NCBI GenBank assembly: GCA_030522415.1
Contig: CM060121.1
Span: 19,514,642-19,578,641 of the forward strand
Length of the DNA: 64,000 bases
Origin: Channallabes apus
Taxonomy: Eukaryota > Chordata > Actinopteri > Siluriformes > Clariidae
Direction of reading: 5' to 3'
Below, in pieces: positions 10,705 to 22,640 of this stretch (its first letter is position 1; the number at the start of each line of letters is the position of its first letter). The notes under the pieces were generated by a model. That model saw only the letters and a program-made list of their open reading frames with translations. It had not been told where the DNA came from and made no database searches. The translations under genes were made by a program, and so were the position numbers.

Positions 10705-10782
10705 TGTCTATGGATGATATGTCATGAAGAACTTTCATTCATGTTTCAAGTAGTTTAAACAGCCTTATTCTGTCTTTTTTTG
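10705..10782. repeat. 78-bp direct duplication, right copy
   Basis: This is the partner of 9877-9954. It begins four bases after the end of the solo LTR and runs into the continuation of the gypsy LTR. Confidence 0.8.
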
Positions 10783-10957
10783 AGGGACAAACTTCACTAA
10801 TTTTAACAACTGTACACAAGAGTTAAGTCTTTCTCTGATTCCCCGAATTTGCACAATTAACGCTGCTCTATTTAAAGTGCAGTCTGGAATAAAAGATCCC
10901 ATATAAATTCTTTATCCTGTGTCTGGCGTTGTCACTAAAATCGCATACCAGGCCACA

Positions 10958-11547
10958 TATGTTATACCATGTACTATGTTATAATTAATTGTAATTGTTA
11001 AGATGTGACGTAGTGTTTCGCGAGAAAGCTATAGGGAGAGTTAGCGTGAAATTCAGTAAGATCTCTCCCATGGACTGCAGGTGAGCGGGTGTTTTCCCAC
11101 GAGGCTCTGCTATTAAAATGAAGACAAAGGGATGTAAGAATTTAAGCACCTCTTTTCATGACAAGCGGCCAACGAGGTATTATGTCATTGTAAACTTTTC
11201 ATGTTCATGTTTGCATGTATTTGTATTGAAGTTCATGTACATGCTAGGGAGTAAATTGCTAATGCATTTGTAATATTCATTCACGAATACAGTTCTCATG
11301 GAGTGACAAAGAGATTCAAGCAATAAACGCCCGTTTCAAAGAACTGACCTGTGTCAGTGTTGTCTTGAAAGAAGCTACTGTACAATAGACTACTTGCACG
11401 TAGACTCGTGACGTAGTTTCGCTTTGAAGTAATAGGGCTCGCTGAGTTACGGTTTGTCGGCCATTGTGTTGGAGTTTGGAGGAAATGTTCAGAAAAAAGT
11501 GTGTTTATAGATTTCAGAGACAGCAGAAGGTATAGAACATACACTGT
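10958..11547. other. Gene-free stretch, possible LTR remnant
   Basis: No gene is visible. An AATAAA at about 11322 followed by a TG-rich stretch, and a possible TGTTAT start near 10977, hint at another LTR remnant ending near 11385, but inverted ends and a target duplication are not clear. Confidence 0.25.
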
Positions 11548-12023
11548 TGTGTTCCGCTGTGTACATCTTCTGCGAAGTTCAACGGAACTTTAATTTTTCA
11601 CAGTTTTCCATCAGATGTGGACCTTAGAAAACTGTGGTGGCTTGTGAACTTCATACGCAGAGACGATTTTTGTCCTACCAGTGATTTTACGGTTTGCAGT
11701 AAACATTTTAGCAGTGATCAAATTATGGAACCGCAAACACCAGAGGCACGAAAAAAGTTAGTAACTGGCGCTGTACCAGTGCTTTTAGCCTGGAATGATT
11801 ACGCCGTTAAAGCATCGCAGTCCTGCTGAAGTGGTATCCGTCGAACCCGTACCCATGGATGTAACGATGGATCATGATTACTGTAGCATTCCTGAGCCTT
11901 CATTATTAGACCTGACATGTTAAAATAGAAGAACTTTCTAATGAAGTGGAGGAGCTGAAAAAACAGCTACAAGAGCTACACGTTCAGCATGACTGTACAT
12001 TTACAGAACACAGTACAGGGTAG
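11548..12023 (+). pseudogene. Broken THAP-domain gene with coiled-coil
   Basis: Frame 1 reads a THAP zinc finger. C-V-P-L-C lies at 11548-11562, then HSFPSD, a Trp-containing RKLW, IRRDDF and VCSKHF near 11692. These fit the C2CH pattern of THAP domains, which bind DNA in host factors and in P-element and Kolobok-type transposases. The frame stops at 11829. Acidic sequence continues in another frame to about 11920. A Leu/Glu/Lys heptad-like segment (11922-12023) ends at a stop and looks like the coiled coil that often follows THAP domains. At least two frameshifts or lost introns break it. It may come from a transposon or be a retro-copy of a host THAP gene. Confidence 0.6.
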
Positions 12024-12099
12024 TATTTACAATGTTTTATCTATATATATACTGTACTACTCTTAGTCTACCTCATAAGACTCTTGTCTGTTACAGAGC

Positions 12100-12385
12100 T
12101 GCTCTCTATCACTTTATCATACTTACAAGCTCTATTTGAACGATACCGTATATATCTGCATTTACACTACTGTTTGGTTTGCACTCTCTGCCATGTGCCC
12201 TTACTTGTATATTGTATTTGTTTTTTTATACTATATGTATAATTGTCTTTATTTTTATTTTAAAAATTCTACTTTATGTATTTAATGTTATCTGTTATCC
12301 ACCAAGGGTCTGAGAGTAACACAATTTAATTTCTGTATGTCCTGTACATGTGGCAGAATTGACAATAAAGTTGACTTTGACTTTA
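12100..12385 (+). mobile_element. 3' tail of a non-LTR retrotransposon
   Basis: A T-rich stretch ends in GACAATAAAGTTGACTTTGACTTT. Ends of this kind, with a short repeated word, are typical of fish CR1/L2/Rex-type LINE tails. No ORF of the LINE remains. The left edge is unclear. Confidence 0.45.
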
Positions 12386-12520
12386 ATAAGTTCTTATATA
12401 GTATATAATACATATATATTCTTATATAATATGGTTGTTTTGCAAATACGATGCACATCAGTAACGTTAATCCGAGGGAGATCCTGGAGACAGCGGGTGT
12501 AGAACGTAGCCATTGCTAAA

Positions 12521-13055
12521 CCGGGTGTTATGCGCTAAAATGCCCCCCCTGCCACGGATTGCCCCCCCTAAAATCTCTATCCAATTTTATATTAGAACAT
12601 AAATTCATAAGTTTATTATCAAATATATTATTACTATTATAATTAACCCTAGGCACGTCACAGCTGTCAAGACCATTAATACAAAGACAGTACTCATATA
12701 ACATTTATTTGATGACATTTGTTTTGCAGGGGTTTGTCAATACAAAGCTAACACTTTTATTTATCACAAATTACACTAAATAATGATTCCTTATGATGAA
12801 CAATTACACAACGATTTTTATTATAAAATAAGCAATATAAAAATATACATGTTGAATATGAAAAAATATATAATTTTTATTTCCCCCCCTATACAACATG
12901 TTTTTTTTTATATTGTTTATTTTTTTGTAATCAAATTCATTTCGTGTAATTTGTAAATGATAAACCTATGAATTTATGTTCTAATATAATATTTGAAAGA
13001 GATTATGTAGAGGGGGCAATCTGTGGCAGGGGGGCATTTTAGAGCAGAACACCGG
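12521..13055. mobile_element. Inverted-repeat DNA element without genes
   Basis: The left end (CCGGGTGTTATGCGCTAAAATG) and right end (CATTTTAGAGCAGAACACCGG) are imperfect inverted repeats. The pairing extends about 80 bases inward through CCCCCCTGCCACGGATTGCCCCC and its partner. The middle is very AT-rich and holds no ORF. Target duplication and superfamily are not clear. Confidence 0.6.
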
Positions 13056-13129
13056 AACTGACTGAGCCCTATTGAAAAGAAAGCGGAAGTCTGCGTGCAA
13101 GTAGCGCATTGTAGAATCTCCGGTCAACA

Positions 13130-13171
<42 letters not shown>

Positions 13172-13313
13172 TTTTCCAACTAAAATCCACAAGTCTTTGT
13201 GACTAATTAGTGACATTAATTCATGGGGCCTTGTGCATGGTGATAAAGTTTTTTGGTCAGGGGTTTCATCAGCTGCTGTTTCTGTGTTTGTGTCAACCTT
13301 TGTCCATGTGGGT

Positions 13314-13480
13314 TTCTTTTAAATATATTTATTACATTTACATTTAGGCATAGACGACGCTCTCAGCGACTTACAAAAAGTGCATTGAAGTTTCCGTCAT
13401 TCGAAACGTTACACGTTACAAACTAAGTGCCATCAGTCAAACACAATAGGGAAGGGGATTTGTACTGTATTTTACTGTAC

Positions 13481-13538
<58 letters not shown>

Positions 13539-13565
13539 TTTACTGTATGTCTGTATAAATGTGTG
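13314..13565. repeat. Repeat R, copy 1 (SINE-tail-like plus TG tract)
   Basis: The sequence from TTCTTTTAAATATATTT to GTATAAATGTGTG is repeated at 16001-16214. It contains TTTAGGCATAGACGACGCTCTCAGCGACTTACAA, which looks like the reverse complement of the 3' end of fish tRNA-SINEs, and a long TG tract at about 13486-13537. In the right copy it is followed by the NOXO1 gene unit. Here it is followed directly by the segment normally found on the other side of that gene. Confidence 0.75.
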
Positions 13566-15240
13566 CTATGTAAATTATGCAATTATCTATGTGGGAAAAC
13601 ACGATTATATGACGTCTCTCAATTATATCTACATTAACAGGTTCTGAGACAAAGGGAAATTTCTCAGCATGCACTTCCACTACAATGTGAATGTTTAAAT
13701 AGTTTCAAAGATACAAAAGAATTGAAGAGAAACTGATTTTTATTGTCTTTCTGAAATGTTTCTGAAATGTTTCTGAAAATCCTAACATTTATTCCAGTTT
13801 TAAGGACCGGATAGATTTGCATACGAGACTGTATAATCTCCACCGGTCGATGATTAGTAAACAGTAATATGCTACTGAACATTATTTCAGTTAACATTTC
13901 TGGTGTTCTGTATGTGTGCGTGTGTGTGTGTTTATTTACATATATACTATACTCTATGTATGTATGAATGTGTGTATGGATATATATTCACATATATATT
14001 TATAAGTAATCTGTGTCGATAAACAATGTAATATGTTGTAGAAACTGAGATGTTATTGTTGTTTTTCGAATTATCAGAAAAAAAGGTTTTTTTTTTATAT
14101 TTAATTTGAATGCATACCATTGCAATTGAGCTGTCAATAAGGCTAACGTAACTGGTGCAGTGGCTACAGTAGGTGAAAATAGGACAGTAGATTTGGGTTC
14201 AGTCATCTACTGTCCAGATCTGGTGAGACTGTCATCCCGCTGTACCATCAGATTCCTGTTTTCAGGTGAAATTAATGAAACCCGATGTACTATTCAGTTG
14301 TTGTAGCCCATGCATATTAAGGTTGCATTCTGAGATGCTTTTCTGCTTACTATCGCTGTAAATAATTAGCTTGATTCATGACGGATGTCCAGTCAGCTCA
14401 AAGCAGTCTGACTATTTTCACCTGTTTTGACGTGATAACATTGGTCATAAGACATTTCCACAGTAAAAGTAATTGCACTATGTGCATGGTCACTAGTGTT
14501 GAGTGTATTTAAAAAGGTTTAACACAGACAACATTTTAACAGCTTTTATTAAAAAAAAAAAAAAAAGAACAGTATAAAATTGTCAGGTTTAAAACAACAT
14601 CTTTAAAGAATTTTAAAGGGTGTTGAAAATGTAAAATATGCTGTAATATAAATAATCAAGTTCATCACATTTCTCAAGAATAACCTGTTAACAATTACAT
14701 CTTCTTTTAACATGTAATACAAGCTAAACATTATTTTTCTCATTAACAAATGAAAGAGCACTGGAATACTGCAGTATTTATGCTTGGAATGTGCTCATAG
14801 ATCAAACCACATTTTTTCATAGATCTTAACATACAAACAACATTTTAATCAAATACTGACTTAAAATTAAGATTTTGATAACTTTGATTCGTTTTTATTT
14901 TAAATTAACGTACAAAAACTCTTGTTTTTTTGTAACAAAAAATATAAGTTAATTATTATGCACAAAAGATTTTTGCTTTTAGTTAAGCTGTTTTTTAAAA
15001 CATCTAACGGGTGTGTCAGATTAGGCAATACTGGGCAATGCTGTTACACCTAAGACATTCATTCAAAAAAGATTCACGGAAGTTTTTATCATATACTCCT
15101 GTCAGGTCATAAAAGTTGTTTTGGAATTGTTGATGCAGGACACTTTGCCCTTTTTACTTCGCAGCTTTACCGAAACGCTTTGTTTGCTTTCAGTGTACGT
15201 AGTGTCTGAATGGTCATTAATTACGGTTATTAAACTCAGA
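13566..15240. repeat. Duplicated NOXO1 5'-flank, copy U0, without a gene
   Basis: Blocks here match the segments to the right of both NOXO1 genes. TATGTAAATTATGCAATTATC with the following 300 bases matches 20450 onward and 28995 onward. The words around 14204-14300 match 22660-22750. The block at 14998-15090 (CATCTAACGGGTGTGTCAG) matches 23390 and 30112. The end near 15200 (GTGTCTGAATGGTCATTA) matches 24056 and 30331. No NOXO1 exon is present between this segment and repeat R. Confidence 0.75.
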
Positions 15241-15391
15241 CTGATGCAGATACCATGAATTATTATTATTATTATTATTTGTAATATACTTGAATGACAG
15301 GAGACTGAGGTGTTCATAAACTCTTTACTTATTAGATGCAGCTTATAACAGAACATACAACTTCGGCCAGCACCTGCAGTAATCTTATATA

Positions 15392-15393
<2 letters not shown>

Positions 15394-15448
<55 letters not shown>

Positions 15449-15459
15449 CCAAAACACTA

Positions 15460-15496
<37 letters not shown>
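15394..15496. repeat. TA and TTA microsatellites
   Basis: A TA tract of about 50 bases (15394-15446) is followed, after 15 bases, by a TTA tract (15461-15496). Confidence 0.9.
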
Positions 15497-15729
15497 GATC
15501 TATTTAGAAACATCGGTAGTCCAACCAGGAAACCAGTGGTGACCATTGTATTTATTCCCATTTTTGCAACCATTGTTGTTAATGCTGTTGAATTTTGTTA
15601 ATTTGAATATTTTATATTTATATATTAAAACCTTTGATGTAAATAATTTATTCATAATTGATGACAGAATTTCAAATATATATATATCAAGTTTAAAATA
15701 TCTAAATATGGAAAACATGACGTATTATG

Positions 15730-16000
15730 TGTAACCAGGTTGAAAAGCTGACCTGTTAATCACAGGAGTGGTTAGTTGTGCCCCTGTATGTTTGTGTTGC
15801 ACATATTGTGTCGATTAGTGGGGTTTTCATGTATTGAGAAAATGTAACGCTGGCCCTTTAAGAAACATAAGTGTGCTATTACCTGAAAGCAGTGCGATCT
15901 CATACCATAGTGTGCGCTGGTGCAGTGGAGCAAAATTTACATCAAAGTTTAGTAAAAAGTAAACTAGCATGAGATGTGCATGTATGACTAAGGTAAATAA
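15730..16000 (+). repeat. Fragment of the gypsy LTR
   Basis: The sequence from TGTAACCAGG to AGGTAAATAA matches the first 270 bases of the LTR at 7631-7901 with few differences. It stops exactly where repeat R starts. It is therefore a truncated LTR joined to other repeat DNA, not a complete solo LTR. Confidence 0.85.
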
Positions 16001-16214
16001 TTCTTTTAAATATATTTATTACATTTAGGCATAGACGACGCTCTCAGCGACTTACAAAAAGTGCATTGAAGTTTCCGTCATTCGAAACGTTACACGTTAC
16101 AAACTAAGTGTCATCAGTTAAACACGATAGGGAAGGGGATTTGTACTGTATTTTACTGTACTGTGTGTGTGTGTGTGTGTGTGTGTCTTTACTGTATGTC
16201 TGTATAAATGTGTG
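16001..16214. repeat. Repeat R, copy 2
   Basis: It matches 13314-13565, with a shorter TG tract. It joins the gypsy LTR fragment on its left to the 3' flank of NOXO1 copy 1 on its right. Confidence 0.75.
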
Positions 16215-17775
16215 ACAAATCTCACAACGCTGCTCTCCTTTCTGTTAGCATAAAAACTAAACAGATATATATGTTAGATAGACGACGCTGTGGTCTGGAA
16301 TTCATTATTACACACCCAGTCAGTTTGACTACTTCAAGCCAGCTTTTTGGATAAAAGTCATTTGCTGTGCTATGAATTTCCTAATAAAAATAAGAGTACG
16401 ATCTTCCTGCAGCTCATTTCTTATCATGTCCACTATACTTGGGGTACAGTTGCCATAATGTGAATTAATTGCTTTGATACTCCAGATGATCCTATGTTAT
16501 TCAGTTCTGCACCTGAAGATGTTATTGTTTTCTCATCTTTGATGGCCAGACATTACATCTTTTGACATTGGAAGTCCATTAAGTTTCTCTCCATGTCTCA
16601 GTGGATTAAAGATTTAGTATTTTTTCCTAAGCCAGAGAAGATTAAACATACACCGAGATTTTCAACTGAGATGTTCTTTTACAAACTGCAACCAGTTATT
16701 TCTTATTTTATGAATTTTTACAGGTTCTGATTATTTGAACAAGGTGTTGAATCGAAATGTATGTATGATCTGTCTGATACACACAGATCCGTTTGAGCTG
16801 GAGGGTGTGTTTGCATGTGGCACAGATTTTGAGTGGAGGTACATATGAGTTCAATAATTAGTTAGTTGTACATAATTTATTAGGTTTTTTTTTACATACA
16901 GAGAAACCAACTGTTATCACGAAGTACTTTACCTATTACATATGTAAGTTTTACAAGAGAATAGGATGATGAGTAAAATACATTTTAAAAAAGAAAAAAA
17001 GTTTTGCTTATTAAAATACAAATGCAATGATAAATGATACAATATCAATCATGTGATATCTCACTATAGGGAGTACAATAAGTGTTGCATATCTGATGCA
17101 CACCATTGGACTACCATTATGGAACAGATTTTCAGAGTGGCTGAAGAAGAATTTGAAACATTGCATTATAAACCATAGAGAGAAAATGTGCATGATTTAC
17201 AGTTTATTCACTGTGATCTTTTTGATAGGCACTAACCTCCAAAGGAGTTCTCAACTTTGGTCAAATGTAATCCATTTCTTAAAGTTGCTTTAACATTTAA
17301 GAGCGTAACATGTTTAAAATTAGCAGATGTTATATAGCACTATTAAAATAAATGTGGAAGCTAATTCACAATTTCCAGACACTTATTATCCACCAAGGGT
17401 TGGTTAGACTGAAGGCTAAGAAGTTACAGCTTTAAGTTAGACAACCATAGAACCCTTAACTGTGTGTACTGTCTTATTACTGATTCTAGTACAAATGACC
17501 TACAATAAAATACTTGGCATGCATCATTAAGCAGATTGCATTTTTCCATCAAAGGTCTGCATAGACCTTTAGACAAAGCAAAAAAAGCTACTCCATTAAA
17601 TATGTTCAATATGAAAACAAAAGAACATTTTATGACCGTATTCTCTTTTACTGTGTGCTGACTTCTGCTTGACACTGAATCGTGCTTCTACCACAGAATG
17701 AAGCTTCCATGCTTGCACTGGTCCGGTGACCCACATCTTTTGGGAATAATAAAATGAGAAACATTTCATTTGTGC
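16215..17775. other. 3' flank of NOXO1 copy 1
   Basis: No further gene is visible. The sequence matches 24515-26308 in blocks, for example TCACAACGCTG at 16229 and 24515, and AGGGAGTACAATAA at about 17068 and 25596. It probably contains the 3' UTR of the gene, but I could not fix the poly(A) site. Confidence 0.6.
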
Positions 17776-20138
17776 TCAGCGGTTGTGGATGTCCTCAGCT
17801 GGAGACAACATCTGGCTCTGGGAGATGTTTTTACGTGTCACAGTGGTGCAGCGTTCAAGGATCTCCTGCGCTTGAGGTCTTGGGGGAATTTTGGGTGTCC
17901 TGTCTGACTTGAATACATTGGGCTTAAATGTGCTGGGCAAAAGCTTACCACTGGTGGCATCCAGGTGGTCATCCTGAATGGCCTCGGGGTTGCTCATGCA
18001 AAATGACCCACTGCAAAAGGACCCACTGCTTGAGGAGCTGTCAGAGTCACTAAAGCTTTCTTCACTGCTGCGGCTCAAGGACCTTGCCCTGCTGTCCTCC
18101 TTATGCTCCACTTCAACTGTGAGAATATTAAACGAATGTGATTTGGCCTTATCGTTGAGATTCAGGTTGTCTCCTGGAAGCTGCAGAAGGTTGTACTGTG
18201 TGTGACAGCGTTCATGTCCTGGGATCATCAGAGCAGACCCAGCAGGGACCTGAAACTGTGCCATGTTTAGGTTTGAACTTCGATTTCCAATCTGGGAGCT
18301 AATTATATGCACTCGTGGATTGATGTATGGTTGTAGGTACATGGAAGGGATGTATCCAGTTCTGCAGTTGTACCTGAGATAAAAGAGAAGGACAACAAGA
18401 TGTCAAGAAATTATATATGGAACAATTTCATGGAAACAAATAAAAAGAGAAAAATCATTGACAAATGCTTCAATGATTCTGTACAATTTTATTCATGGTT
18501 GACATGTAAGTATCCGTCTGTTCAATAACAAATGGTGAGTTTATCTGTGGTTTGTGCATTATCTGCTTCGTTGTTTGCAGTCACAAAAATTAATGCTTAC
18601 CTAACTAGCCACCATCCGTCATTCGATGTTTTCATAACCTCAACCACGGATCCAATCTCCACAGACAGTTCATCTATTTTTGTGGATTTGTAACTTTTGG
18701 AGGCAACATATAGAGCACCTATGGAAAGAAGATTGAGGATAGAATTATTATTTTCACATAACCTTAATACTTATTTTCACATAACCTGAGACAAGCTAGC
18801 AAGCCATCTGGATGTGAACACAGATCTAGAGTAACAGAGTAATTTTATTCCTGTAGTCAAATAATATTCCTAGAAATTGGCCTAAAGCCAGTGGTGAAAC
18901 TTTTAACAACCAATACAAGCCCTCAGTTATGTTATTTAATACTCTGTACAATTTAAAAAGAGCATAACATTTTCATAATTCTGTCAAAGATCTTACTTTC
19001 TCCAACTTGATCTTCTTCATCATCTGCCTCAGCATCCTCCAGGTATGGAGCAGGAAACCAGGCGAGGCATTTAGCCTCATTCTCAACCAACCACCAGCCT
19101 GTGAGGATGCAGGTAGAAAGTTAACATGAAAACATCCAAACATGTGAATAGTGATTTAAAGATAAGGCAAGACTATATCTAATGATGCTCACCTGATTTG
19201 TCCTTTATTAGCACATCAACAGCTTCCCCTAATTCAACCTTAAAGGGACAGTTCTTTGCGTCCTTTGTTTCATAGGACGCGATGCATCGGTACATCTGGG
19301 TCAGGAATGGTTTGGTTACACCGGCATCTGATTTCAGTTGACTGCTTCTGCCCATAGATTCTTCTGATGGCATGATTATAATGCTGTGCCAAACAACATA
19401 ACACTTAGCATGCTATATTTCACTTCTCATATTTTGAACATAGTTCTTGGTGTGTGTGTGTGTATACCTGTTCTGGGAAAATTCTGGATTCAGATCATCT
19501 GGTCTGGGAAGCAGAAACTGGCTGAGCTCTGAGCTTTGAGAGACAGAAGGATGAGCACTCAGCAGTGCCATGCAGTACTCTTCCAGCGGCTTCAGCCTCA
19601 GCAGAGACTTATTGTAGCTCTTCTGAAGACCTCGTTTTACTTTCTTGACTGTGTGAAATACAGGATCACCATAAGGTTCCCATTTTATTTTTTCATGGTT
19701 ATTTAAAAAAAAAATTTTAATGAACGTGCACTACAAAGTACTTTAAATATAAGTACTATATTTAAAGTATATACAGTGTTTTGCTTTATGTTTATTAATT
19801 TTTAAATAAATTTTTTTGTTATTATTCTATTCACCTTTAAACTTGGGAACAATCCTAACTGCTCTTTGAAACGGACCTACATTTGAAGATGCACATTTCT
19901 TCTTCAGTTGATTCTGGAAAAATAAAAAACACTTGTCAAAAAGTCTGTAAAAATCAGACTATAATTGAATTAATTTTGATTAGTGGGGAGATTTCAACTT
20001 ACATGCAGTGATCTGAATTCCTCAAGCGTTCTGTAGACCACGATCTCGTTCTGATCTGACCAAAGAACTGAGGTCATGTAGAGCTGGAGGAAATACACAC
20101 GTTTAGATTTAAGATGTAGATCTTAGATTTAAGAAAAG

Positions 20139-20173
<35 letters not shown>

Positions 20174-20254
20174 TAAACTCGGTCTTACTTTGCTCTTCTC
20201 CTTGTGCATCACTCCTAAAAGGCGAACACTAATGGGATGTTTGCGTTCTTCCAT
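17776..20254 (-). CDS. noxo1: NADPH oxidase organizer 1-like protein, tandem copy 1
   Basis: NOXO1 is a cytosolic adaptor that recruits the activator NOXA1 to membrane NADPH oxidase and so starts superoxide production. Eight exons join in frame with GT-AG sites: 20189-20254, 20003-20083, 19835-19913, 19468-19648, 19193-19383, 18997-19098, 18601-18718 and 17776-18373, giving 471 aa. Exons 1-4 encode a PX domain (LWSDQNEIVVYRTLEEF). Exon 5 starts the first SH3 domain (MYRCIASYETKD), which exon 6 ends with WFPAPYLE. Exons 7-8 encode the second (ALYVASKSYKS to GWWLVR and GYIPSMYL). The last exon adds a Ser-rich stretch and a proline motif, TPKIPPRPQ, that could bind the NOXA1 SH3 domain. No polybasic autoinhibitory region like that of p47phox (NCF1) is evident, which favours NOXO1. 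It is longer than the human protein, about 370 aa. Confidence 0.85.
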
Positions 20255-20851
20255 GTCTCTGTTTCTCGGCTTGTTCTGCTCTGTCCTCTATCACTTCTGT
20301 TCCACTGCAGATGAACACTGAGGAAACGCACCATGTCCAGGGCTATATGAAGCTCAGGAAGGCGGAGTCAGAAGCAGACAGGAGCTGCTGTTAAACCACA
20401 CCAAGGGATTTTTCCCCCCTAATTATTAGACAAGAGGAAGTTTGTAATTATGTAAATTAGGCAATTATCTATGTGGGAAAACACGATTATATGACGTCTC
20501 TCAATTATATCTACATTAGCAGGTTCTGAGACAAAGGGAAATTTCTCAGCATGCACTTCCACTACAATGTGAATGTTTAAAGAGTTACAAAGATACAAAA
20601 GAAACACAAAGAAACTGACTTTATTGTCTTTCTGAAATGTTTCTGAAAATCCTAAAATGTATTCCAGTTTTAAGGACCGGATAGATTTGCATATGAGACT
20701 GTTTAATCTCCACCGGTCGATATGAAGTGGTAATTAGTAACTACTGTACAAATGTTTAAAAGAAAACAGTAAAATGCTCCTGAATATTATTTTAGTCAAC
20801 ATTTGGTGTTGGTGTATCTGTATACAAAGTCAGCCAATATATAAGTCAGCC

Positions 20852-20920
<69 letters not shown>

Positions 20921-21213
20921 GGATGGATGGATAGATAGATAGATAAAATAGTATAAAATTCTATCTATCTATCTATCATGATATTATCATATTTGTGCAA
21001 GTTTTTCTTTGCTCACATATGTACGGACACACACAAACATATTTTTCCCCCCTTTTCTAGGAAATTAGCTGGTCACACCTTCTTCATGCATTTTATCTGA
21101 AAAGTAATTTGTAACTATTTACAATGTAATAAATAATATGTTGCATTTTATGATTACTATTTAAGTAGTAATACCTGGAAATATATACTGTTTCTGTAAT
21201 ACACAAGTGGTGA

Positions 21214-21290
<77 letters not shown>

Positions 21291-22189
21291 CTACAACAAG
21301 TAAGGCTTTTACATTATACTGTAGTTATAATTCCTATTTTCAGTTCACACATTAGGTAATTTCTTTAGCAATCAACATTCTTGAATAATTTTTTTAGATG
21401 TGTAAAGCTGGTTTGCAAAAAAATCCGATTGTTAAAAGTGCTATAAATAGATTCTAATTGATTTGATTTGAAATTAAAAAAAATCCTGTGAGCATTTTAA
21501 TTTAGGGTAAGAGAGATTTCCAAGAAAAAGTGGCATCTAGAAACTGAGAATTGTCACTGTTCTTGTTGTTCCTCCGAATTAACAGAAAAAAATATGCATA
21601 TTTTGCAACAAACTATTTTACGTATAAACGAAATCGCGTGTTAAAACACCAGTAAATGTGGTTTAAATAATTTCCCCCCATCTGGGTGATGGGTCCATTT
21701 TTTATTATTAGATCTCATAGAGAAGAAGATTTACAGAAGATTTTTATGTTAACAATTTATCGTTATTGTCTATATGCGAAATTCCACAATCCATCACCAA
21801 GAATGGCTGAATCCCGAACTCCTTATAAGCCTATTCACTACTCCTGCAATAAAACAGTCCAACCTGTCTCTTCCACTGTTTGAATAACAGGCTGTCATTA
21901 GAGTTGTATCAAATCTTTATCCTTAAACAATAAAATATTATACAATTCCATGGGATGGTGAATAGGCTGCATTACTGGTTACTTTATTTATTCAACAAAA
22001 TAAATTCATTTTATCTATACATTATCCGGAATACGTTAGGCCGATTTTTTTTTTTTAGGTTTTAAATGTGCTTTTAAACAAAACACGCTTCTTTAAATGT
22101 TTTAATGAAAGAAATTAAAGCAAAAAACAAAAAAACAAAAAGTACTTATGGAGGCTATTACTTAGAACTACGGAGCCATAAGTGTGTGT

Positions 22190-22640
22190 GTACATACACT
22201 GATTAGCCATACTATTAACACCACTGGCAGGTGAACTGAACATTAAGAATGGACTACACATCATTATATTGTGACAGGATCATGGTCCCCTTTATGGCTC
22301 ATCTACGCCTACAGGGACCAAAGGCCAGCCCATTTTTTCCGATCGCACGGAAAAGGCAATGCTGCACAAAACTGCCAAAAAAAGTAAATGTTCAATTCTC
22401 CCAAATGTCCAGAACTGCCTTAGCGGCATGAAGGAATGCAACATCTAATGTTAATGGTTTTAATGTTGGCTTTAAATTACTGTTCTAGAACTTATACAAA
22501 TAGGACAAACATCTCCATGTTCTTTGGGTGTTTGTATACAGTATGTATGTACCAGTTTTATGGTGCTACCACCCTTTACACCTATGATGTGGCTTCAGTA
22601 GATGCAGACTCACCAAAATAGGACAATACTATTACTTATG
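22190..22640. mobile_element. Fragment of a DNA transposon
   Basis: TACACTGATTAGCCATACTATTAACACCAC resembles the end of a common fish DNA transposon. The inner part and the other end are missing or not recognisable. U0 and U2 lack most of this stretch, so it was inserted in U1 or lost from the others. Confidence 0.35.

Larger units (their letters stand above)
1..10957 (+). mobile_element. Ty3/gypsy LTR retrotransposon, decayed, 5' end outside window
   Basis: One element accounts for most of the first 11 kb. In order it shows gag with a CCHC zinc knuckle, an aspartic protease, reverse transcriptase, RNase H, a zinc-binding and DDE integrase, a foreign insert of about 2 kb (5571 to about 7560), a polypurine tract at about 7619-7630, and a 3' LTR starting TGTAACC at 7631. 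The order PR-RT-RH-IN is that of the Ty3/gypsy group. The 5' LTR and primer-binding site are not in the window. Every coding block is broken by at least one frameshift, so this copy cannot work on its own. The LTR end at 10957 is inferred from an ACA end after an AATAAA signal and is uncertain. Confidence 0.85.
7631..10957 (+). repeat. 3' LTR of the gypsy element, interrupted by nested insertions
   Basis: The LTR begins TGTAACCAGG right after the polypurine tract. A partial second copy of its first 270 bases occurs at 15730-16000, which supports its repeat nature. It is interrupted by a 1.44-kb hAT element (8417-9854) and by a rearranged block with an ERV-like solo LTR (about 9877-10705). Without these it would be about 1.05 kb long. 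An AATAAA at about 10889 lies before the proposed ACA end. The right edge is inferred only. Confidence 0.6.

Noticed and set aside
13486..13537. CRISPR or other spaced repeat arrays
   Set aside because: All tandem repeats here are simple microsatellites without spacers, and the genome is vertebrate.
17978..18205. Plus-strand open frame in the last exon of NOXO1
   Set aside because: It is the antisense shadow of the Ser-rich coding sequence and has no homology or start signals.
20255..20400. Definite TATA box for NOXO1
   Set aside because: CATATAG occurs on the minus strand near 20345, but the match is poor and the transcription start is unknown.
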